Of a stretch of 36,904 nucleotides of DNA, positions 7,848 through 16,301 are shown in pieces. A program made the translations under genes and the position numbers. Each line of letters begins with the position of its first letter. Within the stretch, counting starts at the first letter, position 1. The notes beneath the pieces are model-generated. The model saw only the letters and a list, made by a program, of their open reading frames with translations, did no database searches and was not told where the DNA came from. The DNA comes from an uncultured Clostridia bacterium (lineage in GTDB: Bacteria; Bacillota; Clostridia; Oscillospirales; Oscillospiraceae). The stretch is taken from contig CAMZIY010000007.1 in the NCBI GenBank assembly GCA_947307365.1, positions 1-36,904 of the forward strand, read 5' to 3'.

Positions 7848-9683
7848 TCAGGCTTCTGTGTCCGTGTTTTCTTCCGTTCCGCCGGTATCTTGTCCCGCTC
7901 CCTGCTCGGGCTGCGGCTCCGGCTCAGGCTCGGTGCCCTGTTCGGGTTCGGTCCCCGGCTCGGATTCAGTCCCCTGCTCGGGTTCGGTCCCCTGTTCGGG
8001 TTCGGTGCCCTGTTCGGGCTCGGTGCCCTGTTCCGGCTCGGTGCCCTGTTCCGGCTCGGTGCCCTGTTCCGGCTCCGTGCCCTGTTCCGGCTCCGTGCCT
8101 TGTTCAGGTTCAGTCCCCGGCTCGGGCTCGGTCCCCTGCTCGGACTCCGGAGCTGGATCCGCCGTGGGTTCCGGCTGAGGCGCCGGGGTCGTCTCCGGCT
8201 GCGGCGCGGGGGTATTTTGGGCGGGAGCGGGGGTGCTTTCCTGACCGCCGGAACTCGGCTGCTGGGATGCCAGCCAGGCGTTCAGCCTTTTTACATAATC
8301 GTCCATAGACAGGAAGGAGCTCATGCCGCCCTTGATCTCGCCGCTGGTGGCGTAGAGGTTCCCGTTTGCGTCCCGGGAGATGATATCCACATCCTCCTGG
8401 GTCAGGGGCATGTTGTACACGTTGAAATGCTCGTTCAGCATCTCCATCCATTCGTCCACCAGGATCGTGCCGTAGGAAAAGCCCCGGATGTTGTCGTTAT
8501 AATTGGAGGGCAGCGTGTAGAAATGGATGTTTTCCATTCCCATGCTCAGGAACTGCTGCCCGAACCACAGGAGGTTGCCGTTGGTCAGATCCGTCTTGAC
8601 GTTGGATTCAAAAATCTTGATATACTCTCCAAGGTTTGAGGTCAGATTGGAGAGGTTCATACACTTTTTCGCCACAGCCGTCAGGAAATTCTGCTGATTC
8701 TCGATCCGGGCGATATCTCCGTAATTGGTCCCGTCGTTGTTCTGCCGCCAACGGACCACCCGGACGGCGTCATACCCGTTGAGATGCTGCATGCCGGAAT
8801 TATAGTGGATATGCAGATCCTGGGTGGGATCGTCGTAATTCATATAGTAGGGCACGTTGAAATCAATGCCCCCGATGGTGTCCACCAACTGGACGAAGCC
8901 GTTGAGGCTCACCCTGATATAACCGTCTATCGGTGCGCCGATGATGTCTCCCGCGGCTTCCATCACGCCTTCTATGCCCGCTCTGGCAAAGATGCCGCTG
9001 ATCTTTTTCGTTTCATTTTTCTTCTCATCGGAATCTACATTGGCGCAGGTATCACGGGGAATGCTCAGGATATTGAGCACGCCTTCGTTGGCGTCAAATC
9101 GGCAGATCATGATGGTATCCGTATTGCCGTTGCCCTGGTCGCTGCCCAGGAGGAGGATATTGTAATTGTTCTCCACCCGCTCCCGGACCTCCGGTCCCGG
9201 CTCTTCCGTGGGTTCCGGCGTCGTCTCCGGGATCCCGGAGGGAGTACTGCTGGGCAGAGCGGTGGCATGCGCCGGGGTGCTGGCCGGAGGCGACGGCTGC
9301 ACGATCGCGGGCGGCTTGACCGTCGATTTGTAAATGATAAAGCCTGCCGCAAGAGCGGCAATGACCACGCCCAGGATGATCCAGCGCCGGACGCGCTTTT
9401 TATGCTGATACCGGCGGATCATTTCATCGATCTCCGCCTGTTCTTCCGGAGTGCGGACCGTTTCCTCGATCCCCATTTCCTCCGAGATCGTCTCCTCAGA
9501 GGCTGCCTTTTCAGAGACCTCATCCGCAGGGATCTCATCCGGTTCATGGACTGGTTCTGTCTGCAGCGTTTCCTCGATGGGCTCTGCTGCAGCATCCGGA
9601 GAAAGATCCTCAGGTTCGGGAATCGCTTTTGCCGGTTCCCGGCCATGGAGATGCTTTCCGCCGAATCCGCCAAATATCTTCAT
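7848..9683 (-). CDS. LytR-CpsA-Psr (LCP) family cell-wall glycopolymer transferase with hexapeptide-repeat tail
   Basis: A 611-residue membrane-anchored protein. Residues 1-98 are an acidic cytoplasmic region ending in a basic patch, 101-119 form a single membrane helix, and 125-170 are a Pro/Thr-rich linker. The LCP domain follows (about 172-400) with NNYNILLLGSDQ, NTDTIMICRFD, LSIPRDTCANV and VRVVRWRQNNDGTNYGDIAR. LCP enzymes attach undecaprenyl-linked polymers such as teichoic acids to peptidoglycan. The tail (about 470-611) is Pro/Glu-rich and contains twelve tandem hexapeptides of the EPEQGT type, probably an extracellular spacer. The start overlaps the nadD-yqeK stop by four bases (ATGA). 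Confidence 0.93.
   Translation of the reverse strand: MKIFGGFGGKHLHGREPAKAIPEPEDLSPDAAAEPIEETLQTEPVHEPDEIPADEVSEKAASEETISEEMGIEETVRTPEEQAEIDEMIRRYQHKKRVRRWIILGVVIAALAAGFIIYKSTVKPPAIVQPSPPASTPAHATALPSSTPSGIPETTPEPTEEPGPEVRERVENNYNILLLGSDQGNGNTDTIMICRFDANEGVLNILSIPRDTCANVDSDEKKNETKKISGIFARAGIEGVMEAAGDIIGAPIDGYIRVSLNGFVQLVDTIGGIDFNVPYYMNYDDPTQDLHIHYNSGMQHLNGYDAVRVVRWRQNNDGTNYGDIARIENQQNFLTAVAKKCMNLSNLTSNLGEYIKIFESNVKTDLTNGNLLWFGQQFLSMGMENIHFYTLPSNYNDNIRGFSYGTILVDEWMEMLNEHFNVYNMPLTQEDVDIISRDANGNLYATSGEIKGGMSSFLSMDDYVKRLNAWLASQQPSSGGQESTPAPAQNTPAPQPETTPAPQPEPTADPAPESEQGTEPEPGTEPEQGTEPEQGTEPEQGTEPEQGTEPEQGTEPEQGTEPEQGTEPEQGTESEPGTEPEQGTEPEPEPQPEQGAGQDTGGTEENTDTEA
7932..8147 (-). repeat. tandem 18-bp repeat, 12 units, in the LCP gene
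   Basis: Twelve contiguous 18-base units encode EPEQGT or close variants (ESEQGT, EPEPGT, ESEPGT). Eight consecutive inner units give identical peptides and several are nearly identical at the DNA level. The unit length keeps the frame, so copy number could change by slippage or recombination without breaking the gene. Confidence 0.95.
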
Positions 9684-10906
9684 GTTTCTTTACCGTTCCT
9701 TTTCAGATCGTTGAGGGCCTCCAGCGAAGCCGGATGTGGATCCATCTTCCGCTCCGTCATATGGTCCAGGCTGTTTTTCATGGCCAGACGCAGAGCTCCA
9801 TCCAGATCTTCATAGGCCAGCCTGCGGACTTTCTTCACCCCCGGCATGGTCCGGGTGGGCTCGATATAGTCCGCGAGCCAGATGATCTTTTCCAGCAGGG
9901 TCATATCCCGTTTTCCGGTGGTGTGCCACATGATGGCGTCCCGGACGGCGGAAGACGCCCCGAAAAGGCCCCAGGCAGCCGCCGCGCCGGAGAAGGCGTG
10001 GAGCACAGCGGGATAATGCCGGGCAAAATCCCCGGGGGACAAGCGCTCTTTATCCGCCCTTGACGGATCCGCTTCCCCGCCGATTCCCGGGATTATACCA
10101 TAAGCCGCACACAAACGCAACTGTTCTTCTTCCGGCATCTTTTTGGTCACGTCATGGAGGATCGCGGCTCTCTCCGCTTCCTCCGCATCGGCTCCCCACC
10201 GCAGAGCCAGTTTTACGGCTTCCTCACGGCATCCCCGCACGTGGGGGATGCGTTTTTCCTCCAGCATCGGCACAGCCAGCCGCCACAGGGCCTCCGGCTC
10301 CGGCACAACGCCGTACAGCCGATTGCGCAGGATATAGGCATAGATCTCGTCTCCCAGCAGCGCGCTTCCGCCGCCCTGCTTCAGTGCGCTGCGGACATCC
10401 GTGCTGGATACTTCCATGGGATCCAGCCGGATCAGCTCCACCCGGGCATTCCATCTTCGGCGGAGCACCTCCGCCTTTTCTTCCAGATCGGGCATTTCCC
10501 CCGGTTTTCTGGGATAAGCGGCGATATGCAGGTTTTCCAGCAGCCAGTCCGCCCGATACCACCGATCCAGCGTCAGGAACATATCCGTACCGCAAAGGAG
10601 CCAGAGTTCGCCCTCCGGATCCTCCTCCAGCAGTTCCCGGGCGGTGATGACGCTGTAGCTGGGCCCCTCCCGCCGGATCTCCAGATCGAGAGCCTTTGCA
10701 TGGGGGATCCCGGAGGCTGCCAGCCGGGTCATTTCCAATCGCTGCTCCGCGGTGGCCGTATCCACCGGCAAGACCTTATGGGGCGGTTCTCCCGTCGGGA
10801 TGAAGTACAGCTCGTCCAGTCCCAGCTGTTCCATGGCTGCCCTGGCCGCGTGGATATGTCCCTGATGCGGAGGGTTGAAGGTGCCCCCCAGAAAGCCCCG
10901 GTTCAT
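9680..10906 (-). CDS. nadD: fused nicotinate-nucleotide adenylyltransferase and YqeK-type HD hydrolase
   Basis: A 408-residue two-domain protein. Residues 1-about 198 are NadD, which makes deamido-NAD from nicotinate mononucleotide and ATP: GGTFNPPHQGH at 7-17, and SSTDVR at 167-172 for phosphate binding. Residues from about 215 are a YqeK-like HD-domain hydrolase, with His-Asp at 251-252 (AAILHDVTKK) and later IMWHTTGKR and IWLADYIEPTR. YqeK proteins cleave Ap4A symmetrically. In many Bacillota these are adjacent separate genes; here one frame covers both. The 5' end overlaps the yhbY stop and the 3' end overlaps the LCP start, each by four bases. Confidence 0.93.
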   Translation of the reverse strand: MNRGFLGGTFNPPHQGHIHAARAAMEQLGLDELYFIPTGEPPHKVLPVDTATAEQRLEMTRLAASGIPHAKALDLEIRREGPSYSVITARELLEEDPEGELWLLCGTDMFLTLDRWYRADWLLENLHIAAYPRKPGEMPDLEEKAEVLRRRWNARVELIRLDPMEVSSTDVRSALKQGGGSALLGDEIYAYILRNRLYGVVPEPEALWRLAVPMLEEKRIPHVRGCREEAVKLALRWGADAEEAERAAILHDVTKKMPEEEQLRLCAAYGIIPGIGGEADPSRADKERLSPGDFARHYPAVLHAFSGAAAAWGLFGASSAVRDAIMWHTTGKRDMTLLEKIIWLADYIEPTRTMPGVKKVRRLAYEDLDGALRLAMKNSLDHMTERKMDPHPASLEALNDLKRNGKET

Positions 10907-11196
10907 GCCTTCGGAAGAACGTACTTCGGCTCCTTGGGATCGGGCCGATACAGGACGAACCGGCTGCCTACGGTCTGGATCCCCTCCGCGCCGGTCGCCT
11001 CAGCCAGCTGCTCGCAGGCCTCGCGGGCGGTAAGGAGAGAAGCCTCCAGCACCCGCCCCTTGATCAGTTCTCTTGCAGTCAGCGCTTCTTCCGTCTGCCG
11101 GATCACCGCCTCGGTGATCCCGCCCTTGCCCACATACAGGATGGTATCCAATCCGTTCGCCTGGGCGCGCAGATATGCTCTCTGTTTTCCCGTCAT
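10903..11196 (-). CDS. yhbY: CRM-domain RNA-binding protein YhbY
   Basis: A 97-residue single-domain CRS1/YhbY protein that associates with pre-50S ribosomal particles. The fold signature is clear: TGKQRAYLRAQANGL, the loop VGKGGITEAV (GxxG-like), then ELIKGRVLEAS and the C-terminal strand IQTVGSRFVLYRPD. The start at 11196 (MTGKQRAYLRA) forms an ATGA overlap with the rdgB stop; an upstream extension would run deep into rdgB. It precedes nadD, the usual yhbY-nadD-yqeK order. Confidence 0.92.
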   Translation of the reverse strand: MTGKQRAYLRAQANGLDTILYVGKGGITEAVIRQTEEALTARELIKGRVLEASLLTAREACEQLAEATGAEGIQTVGSRFVLYRPDPKEPKYVLPKA

Positions 11197-11792
11197 TCCG
11201 CAAAACACTCCGTCAGTTTCCGCTGCATCTCCGCCAGGGCGATGGCCCGATGGGAGATGCGGTTCTTCTCTTCCATGTCGATCTCTGCCATATGGCGGCC
11301 GTCCGGAAGGCGGAAGATCGGATCGTAGCCAAATCCGCCTTCCCCTCTGGGACTTTCGGCGATCTCTCCGTGGCACTCTCCCCGGGCGGTCAGGATACGT
11401 CCGTCCGGAAACACCGCCGCTATTACTGAGACGTATTTCGCGGCGCGTTGTTCCATTCCCTCCATATTCTGCAGCAGCAGCTTCCAGCGATACTCGTCGC
11501 TCAGCTCATGGCTGCCGCCGTACCGAGCGGAAAACACCCCCGGCGCGCCGTCCAGGGCGTCCACCATCAGCCCGGAATCATCGGCGATGGCGGGCAGGCC
11601 GCTGGCTTCGGATACCGCTCTGGCTTTAATGATCGCGTTTTCTTCAAAGGTCATGCCCGTCTCCTCCGGATCCAGATCCACGCCGGCCTGCGCCTGGGAC
11701 AGGACCCGGATCCCCTGGGATCCCAGGATCGTCTGCATTTCCGCCAGTTTTTTCTTGTTTTTGCTGGCCAGTACAAATGTCAGCGGCTTCAT
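11193..11792 (-). CDS. rdgB: XTP/dITP diphosphatase (HAM1/RdgB)
   Basis: A 199-residue house-cleaning nucleotidase that hydrolyses XTP, ITP and dITP to monophosphates and so keeps deaminated purines out of nucleic acids. Family motifs are all present: FVLASKNKKKLAEM at the N-terminus, TFEENAIIKARA, the catalytic AIADDSGLMVDALDG, and the base-recognition loop GEGGFGYDPIF followed by SHRAIAL. Length is normal. It overlaps ftsY upstream and yhbY downstream by four bases each. Confidence 0.96.
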   Translation of the reverse strand: MKPLTFVLASKNKKKLAEMQTILGSQGIRVLSQAQAGVDLDPEETGMTFEENAIIKARAVSEASGLPAIADDSGLMVDALDGAPGVFSARYGGSHELSDEYRWKLLLQNMEGMEQRAAKYVSVIAAVFPDGRILTARGECHGEIAESPRGEGGFGYDPIFRLPDGRHMAEIDMEEKNRISHRAIALAEMQRKLTECFAE

Positions 11793-12688
11793 GAGAGCAG
11801 CGCCTCCACAAAGGCGTCGGGATCAAATTCCAGCAGATCGTCCGCCTTCTCCCCCACGCCGATGAATTTCACGGGGATACCCAGTTCCCGATTCACCGCA
11901 AAGGCGATGCCGCCCTTGGCGGTGCCGTCCAGCTTGGTCAGCACCAGTCCGGTAACTCCGGCGGACTGGCTGAATTGCCTGGCCTGGATCAGTCCGTTCT
12001 GCCCCGTGCCGGCGTCCAGAACCAGCAGGTTCTCCCGGCTGCAGCCGGGCAGCTCCCGATCGATGATCCGGCTGATCTTGCTCAGCTCGTTCATCAGGTT
12101 GGTTTTGTTGTGCAGCCGTCCCGCCGTATCGCAGATGAGCACGTCCGTACCCCTGGCCTTGGCTGCGGCGATCCCGTCGTACACTACGGCGCCGGGATCG
12201 GAGCCTTCCTCATGGCGCACCAGATCCGCCCCGGCCCGCTGAGCCCAGATGCTCAGCTGCTCCGCCGCAGCGGCGCGGAAGGTATCTCCTGCGCACAGGA
12301 GGACCTTTTTCCCTTCCCCGGTGAACCGGGCGGCCATTTTCCCGATGGTGGTGGTCTTTCCCACCCCGTTCACCCCGATCACCAGGATCACGGAGGGGGT
12401 GGTCTCCAGATGGAGCCGGGTATCTCCCGCCTCCCTGAGGGCGGCGGTGAGGCTTTCCTTCAAGGCGGCGCGGATCTCGTCTCCGCCGTGCAGCCCCTCA
12501 TGCTTCGCCCGCTCCCGCAGTTCGTCCACGGTGGATACGGCCAGCTCCGCTCCCATGTCCGCCAGGATCAGGGATTCTTCCAATTCGTCGAAAAACTCGT
12601 CGTTCGCGCCGGTAAAGCTGTCCAGCAGGCCGGTAAAGCTCTTTCTGGTCTTGCTCAGGCCGGTGCGGATCTTCTCAAACAAACCCAT
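11789..12688 (-). CDS. ftsY: signal recognition particle receptor FtsY
   Basis: A 299-residue SRP-type GTPase that docks ribosome-SRP complexes at the membrane. It has an N domain (1-about 95) and a G domain with the P-loop GVNGVGKT (105-112), DTFRAAAAEQL, CDTAGR and LVLTKLDGTAKGG. The acidic A domain of E. coli FtsY is missing, leaving only a short amphipathic N-terminus (MGLFEKIRTGLSKT), as in Gram-positives. GGAGG for this gene lies inside the last codons of smc, and its ATG begins three bases after the smc stop, so the two are tightly coupled. Confidence 0.97.
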   Translation of the reverse strand: MGLFEKIRTGLSKTRKSFTGLLDSFTGANDEFFDELEESLILADMGAELAVSTVDELRERAKHEGLHGGDEIRAALKESLTAALREAGDTRLHLETTPSVILVIGVNGVGKTTTIGKMAARFTGEGKKVLLCAGDTFRAAAAEQLSIWAQRAGADLVRHEEGSDPGAVVYDGIAAAKARGTDVLICDTAGRLHNKTNLMNELSKISRIIDRELPGCSRENLLVLDAGTGQNGLIQARQFSQSAGVTGLVLTKLDGTAKGGIAFAVNRELGIPVKFIGVGEKADDLLEFDPDAFVEALLS

Positions 12689-12691
12689 GGT

Positions 12692-15600
12692 CTACGCCTC
12701 CGTATTCCTGACTGCTTCCTTCAGGTCCACCCGAAGGACCCGGGAAATACCTTTCTGCATCGTAACGCCGTAGAGCATATCTGCTTCCTCCATGCTTCCC
12801 CGACGATGGGTGATGACCAGGAACTGGGTGTTTGACGACATGCTGCGGGTATACCGGGCAAAACGGCCGACATTGGTTTCATCCAGCGCGGATTCGATCT
12901 CATCCAGCACGCAGAAAGGCGCCGGCCGAACCTTCAGCATGGCAAAATACAGAGCGATCGCCACGAATGCCCGTTCTCCGCCGGAGAGAAGGGTCAGCGT
13001 ACGAAGGGATTTTCCGGGAGGCTGGACCCGGATCTCGATCCCGCAGTTCAGGATATCTGCCGGATCCTCCAGCACAAGCTCCCCCCGGCCTCCTCCGAAC
13101 AGCTCTTTGAATGTCTGACTGAAGCTCTCCGCCACCGCCTTGAATTCATCGGCAAAGATCCGCTTCATCTCTTCCGTAACGGTTTGGAGGACCTCCTCCA
13201 GTTCCCGTTTGGCCTTTTCCAGGTCGTTCTTCTGGGTATCAAGATAGGTATATCGCTCGTTTACCCGATCAAAATCTTCGATGGCTGCCAGATTGGGAGA
13301 ACCCAGCGCAGTCATTTCTCTCCGCAGCTGTCCGGCACGTTTCTGCGCTCTGGAGCTGCTGTCCAGCGTCATGCGCTGGCTCTGCGCCGCGGATCGGCTC
13401 AGTCCGTAGCCGTCCCACAGTTTATCCAGCAGCTGCCGTTCTTCCATATCCGCCGCGGCTTTTCGCTGCCCCATTTCCGCGCAGCTGCGCTCCAGCTCGT
13501 TGATGCTCCGGTTGCGTTCCTGCGCTTCCCTGTCCGCCTTGCCCCGGTTCGCCTCGCATCGCTGCCGTTCCTGCATGGCGTTCTCCAGGGCCGGTCTGCG
13601 GCCGTCCGCTTCGGCCTTCCTCTGTTCGGCCTCCGCACGGTAATCGGCGCTCTTTTTCTGCAGTTCTTCGTTCTTCCGCTCGTAGCTCCTGCGGCTGTCA
13701 TCCCGATCCGTCGTCTCCGCAGAATACCCCTGCAAAAGCCCTTTCCATTCTTCTATGCCCTTTTCCAGGGCGTCCCGTTCCGTATCCAGCGCGGCTTCCC
13801 GTTCCCGGAGCCTGCCCGCAGCTTCGCCCAATTCCCTGAGCTTATTCTCAATGCTCGCCCGGTCCTGGCTCTGGGACTCCGCCAGCTGCCGAAGCCGGTC
13901 AGCCTCGCTGCGGTGCTCTTTCTGCCGGCGTCCGGCCTCCTCCGCTGCCTTTTCCAGGCGGGCGGATTCCTCTTTGCTGCGGCTCATGCCGTTTTCAGCC
14001 GACTGCAGGCTGGCCTCCACCGCTTCTGTCAGCAGCAGCCGCTGCTTCTGTTCCGCCTCCAGCTTCAAAACCTGGTCCTGGATCTCCCGCAGCTGGATCC
14101 CGGCCGTCTCCGCGGCATATTCCACGTTTGCCAGTTCCTTTTCGCCGGAATGGAGGGCGCTCTCCGCCTCTTTTGCCTCAGCGGCGATCTCCTTCAGCCG
14201 TACCCGAAGGCGCTGCAGTTCGTTTGCCCTGGAAAGGATCCCCACGTTCCTGGCGGCGCTGCCGCCGGTCATGGAGCCGCCGGCGTTCACCAGCTGACCA
14301 TCCAGGGTGACGATGCGGAAACGGGCGCCGTACCTGCGTGAAATGGCGATGGCCGCGTCCAGGTCCTCCGCCACGACGGTCCTGCCCAGCAGATTCCGCA
14401 GGATCTCCCCGTAGCGCTCGTCGCATTCCGCCAGCTGGGAGGCGATCCCCTCGAACCCGGGGATCCGGTCCAGCTCCCGCTCCCGCAGTTCCGTGCCCCG
14501 GATGGCTGTGAGTGGCAGGAAGGTGGCGCGCCCCGCATCCTGCCGCTTCAGCAGGGAGATGGCGGCCTTGCCGTCCTCCTCCCGGTCCACCACGATGCTT
14601 TGCAGAGAGTTGCCCAGGGCGGTCTCCAGGGCGACGGTATACCGGTCCTCCGTATGGATCAGCCCGGCGACCGTACTGTGGATCCCCCGCAGGGTCCCGC
14701 GGCCCTTCTCCCGCATAACGACGCGCACCGCGCGGGAAAAACCTTCGTATTCCTTCTCCATATCCGTCAGCAGACTGACTCTGGATCGGGTCGATTCTTC
14801 ATCCATGCGCAGCTTCCGGAGCCGCTCTTCCTGTGTCCGAAGCCGCTCCCGGCGGGTATCCGCCAGCATACGGTGTCCTTTGCACTGGTTCTCCGCTTCC
14901 ACTGCGGCTTCCCGCTTTTTCAGCAGCTGCTCTTCCGTCCGCTTCAGCGCGTTGCGCTCTTCTTCCAGGCGCAGCTGCAGGCGATCCCGTTCTTCCTGCG
15001 TTTCCCGAAGGCTCTCCGTTTGTGCCGCTGCAGAGACTTCAATGGTTTCCAGACGCGCTGCTTCTGCGGCGGCGGCGTTTTCTTCCTCCGCCGCTTTGGC
15101 GGTCAGCGCTTCCAGATCCTTCTCGGAGCGTTCCGCTTCCCGGCTGGTCTCGCTGCTGCTCCGGAAAAGCCGCTGCTTCTCCTGTTCCAACGCGTTTCTT
15201 TCCGACGCCAGCGCATTCAATCGTTCCTGCCGCTCCGCCAAACGGGCGGTCAGATCCGTGATCCGTTCCTGCTGCCGGGCGTTTTCCTCGTCCAGGCGTC
15301 GGATGGCTGCCTGGTTGCTCCGTTCCTCCGCATCCAGCAGATCGGCTTCATGGCTGAGCTCAGAGGCCTGAGTCTCCAGCTGTCCGATCTCCGTCCGGAG
15401 CTGCTCCGCTTTTTCATCCGCCGCCCGGATCCCCTCGCTGCAATCCTCAGAGGTACGGTAGAGCTTCTCCAGCTCTTCCTTCTGCGTCCGCAGGCGCTCT
15501 TCGGCCGTTTCGTACTCCTGGGTCAGGATCCGGGTCTGGTCCGCCAGACGATCCAGGGCGTCCATCCACAGGGAGATCTCCAGCCCCCGCAGTTCATCCC

Positions 15601-16255
15601 GCAGGAGCAGATACTTCTTTGCCGTTTCCGCCTGCTTCCGCAGGGGCTCCAGCTGCAGATTCAATTCCCCCAGTTTGTCCCCCAGGCGCAGCATATCCTG
15701 CTCCGTCCGCTCAAGCTTCCGCAGGGTTTCCTCCCGCTGATACCGGTATTTTGAGATACCGGCCGCTTCCTCGAAGATCTCCCGCCGGTCTGTGCTCTTG
15801 GCCGCAAGGACCTCGTCGACCCTTCCCTGGCCCACCAGGGAATACCCGTCCCGCCCCAGGCCGGTATCCATGAGAAGGGTGTTCACATCCTTCAGACGCA
15901 CCAGCTTGCGGTTGATATAGTATTCGCTGTCCCCGCTGCGGTAATATCGGCGGGTGATCATCACTTCATCCGCATCCCAGGCCAGGCTGCGATCCTCATT
16001 GCCCAGGACCAGGGAGACCTGAGCAAAACCGGCTGGTCCCCGCTGCGCGGTACCGCCGAAGATCACGTCCTCCATTTTTGCTCCGCGGAGGGTCTTGGTC
16101 CGCTGTTCCCCCAGCACCCAGGTGATCGCGTCTGCGATATTCGATTTTCCGCTGCCGTTCGGTCCGACGATGGCGCAGTAGCGCTCCTCAAAGGTCAGAC
16201 GCAGCTTATCAGGAAAGGACTTAAAGCCCTGAATCTCTAATGCTCGCAGATCCAA
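12692..16255 (-). CDS. smc: chromosome segregation ATPase SMC
   Basis: A 1187-residue SMC protein, the core of bacterial condensin with ScpA and ScpB. The N-terminal head has Walker A GPNGSGKS at 31-38. Two long coiled coils flank a hinge near the middle (LGNSLQSIVVDREEDGKA, later GGSMTGG). The C-terminal head has the signature LSGGERAF and Walker B PFCVLDEIESALDE. The start is placed at TTG 16255, with GGAG nine bases upstream. It gives the protein the usual SMC opening (DLRALEIQGFKSF) and almost exactly the B. subtilis length. The next in-frame ATG, at 16360, would add 35 unlikely residues and overlap the upstream gene by 59 bases. Confidence 0.96.
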   Translation of the reverse strand: MDLRALEIQGFKSFPDKLRLTFEERYCAIVGPNGSGKSNIADAITWVLGEQRTKTLRGAKMEDVIFGGTAQRGPAGFAQVSLVLGNEDRSLAWDADEVMITRRYYRSGDSEYYINRKLVRLKDVNTLLMDTGLGRDGYSLVGQGRVDEVLAAKSTDRREIFEEAAGISKYRYQREETLRKLERTEQDMLRLGDKLGELNLQLEPLRKQAETAKKYLLLRDELRGLEISLWMDALDRLADQTRILTQEYETAEERLRTQKEELEKLYRTSEDCSEGIRAADEKAEQLRTEIGQLETQASELSHEADLLDAEERSNQAAIRRLDEENARQQERITDLTARLAERQERLNALASERNALEQEKQRLFRSSSETSREAERSEKDLEALTAKAAEEENAAAAEAARLETIEVSAAAQTESLRETQEERDRLQLRLEEERNALKRTEEQLLKKREAAVEAENQCKGHRMLADTRRERLRTQEERLRKLRMDEESTRSRVSLLTDMEKEYEGFSRAVRVVMREKGRGTLRGIHSTVAGLIHTEDRYTVALETALGNSLQSIVVDREEDGKAAISLLKRQDAGRATFLPLTAIRGTELRERELDRIPGFEGIASQLAECDERYGEILRNLLGRTVVAEDLDAAIAISRRYGARFRIVTLDGQLVNAGGSMTGGSAARNVGILSRANELQRLRVRLKEIAAEAKEAESALHSGEKELANVEYAAETAGIQLREIQDQVLKLEAEQKQRLLLTEAVEASLQSAENGMSRSKEESARLEKAAEEAGRRQKEHRSEADRLRQLAESQSQDRASIENKLRELGEAAGRLREREAALDTERDALEKGIEEWKGLLQGYSAETTDRDDSRRSYERKNEELQKKSADYRAEAEQRKAEADGRRPALENAMQERQRCEANRGKADREAQERNRSINELERSCAEMGQRKAAADMEERQLLDKLWDGYGLSRSAAQSQRMTLDSSSRAQKRAGQLRREMTALGSPNLAAIEDFDRVNERYTYLDTQKNDLEKAKRELEEVLQTVTEEMKRIFADEFKAVAESFSQTFKELFGGGRGELVLEDPADILNCGIEIRVQPPGKSLRTLTLLSGGERAFVAIALYFAMLKVRPAPFCVLDEIESALDETNVGRFARYTRSMSSNTQFLVITHRRGSMEEADMLYGVTMQKGISRVLRVDLKEAVRNTEA

Positions 16256-16301
16256 TCTTTCACTCTCCAAATGGCAATAATACTGTTCATGAAGTGTAAT
16301 T

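Noticed and set aside
7932..8147. Possible CRISPR array
   Set aside because: The units are contiguous 18-mers without spacers and are coding in the LCP frame.
7540..8639. Plus-strand frames with Ser-Val-Pro-Cys or Arg-Cys-Pro-Val repeats
   Set aside because: They are shadows of the 18-bp repeat in the LCP gene read from the other strand.
14493..15754. Plus-strand Ser/Arg- and Gln-rich frames
   Set aside because: They are antisense to the coiled-coil part of smc, where repeated Glu, Arg and Leu codons produce such frames.
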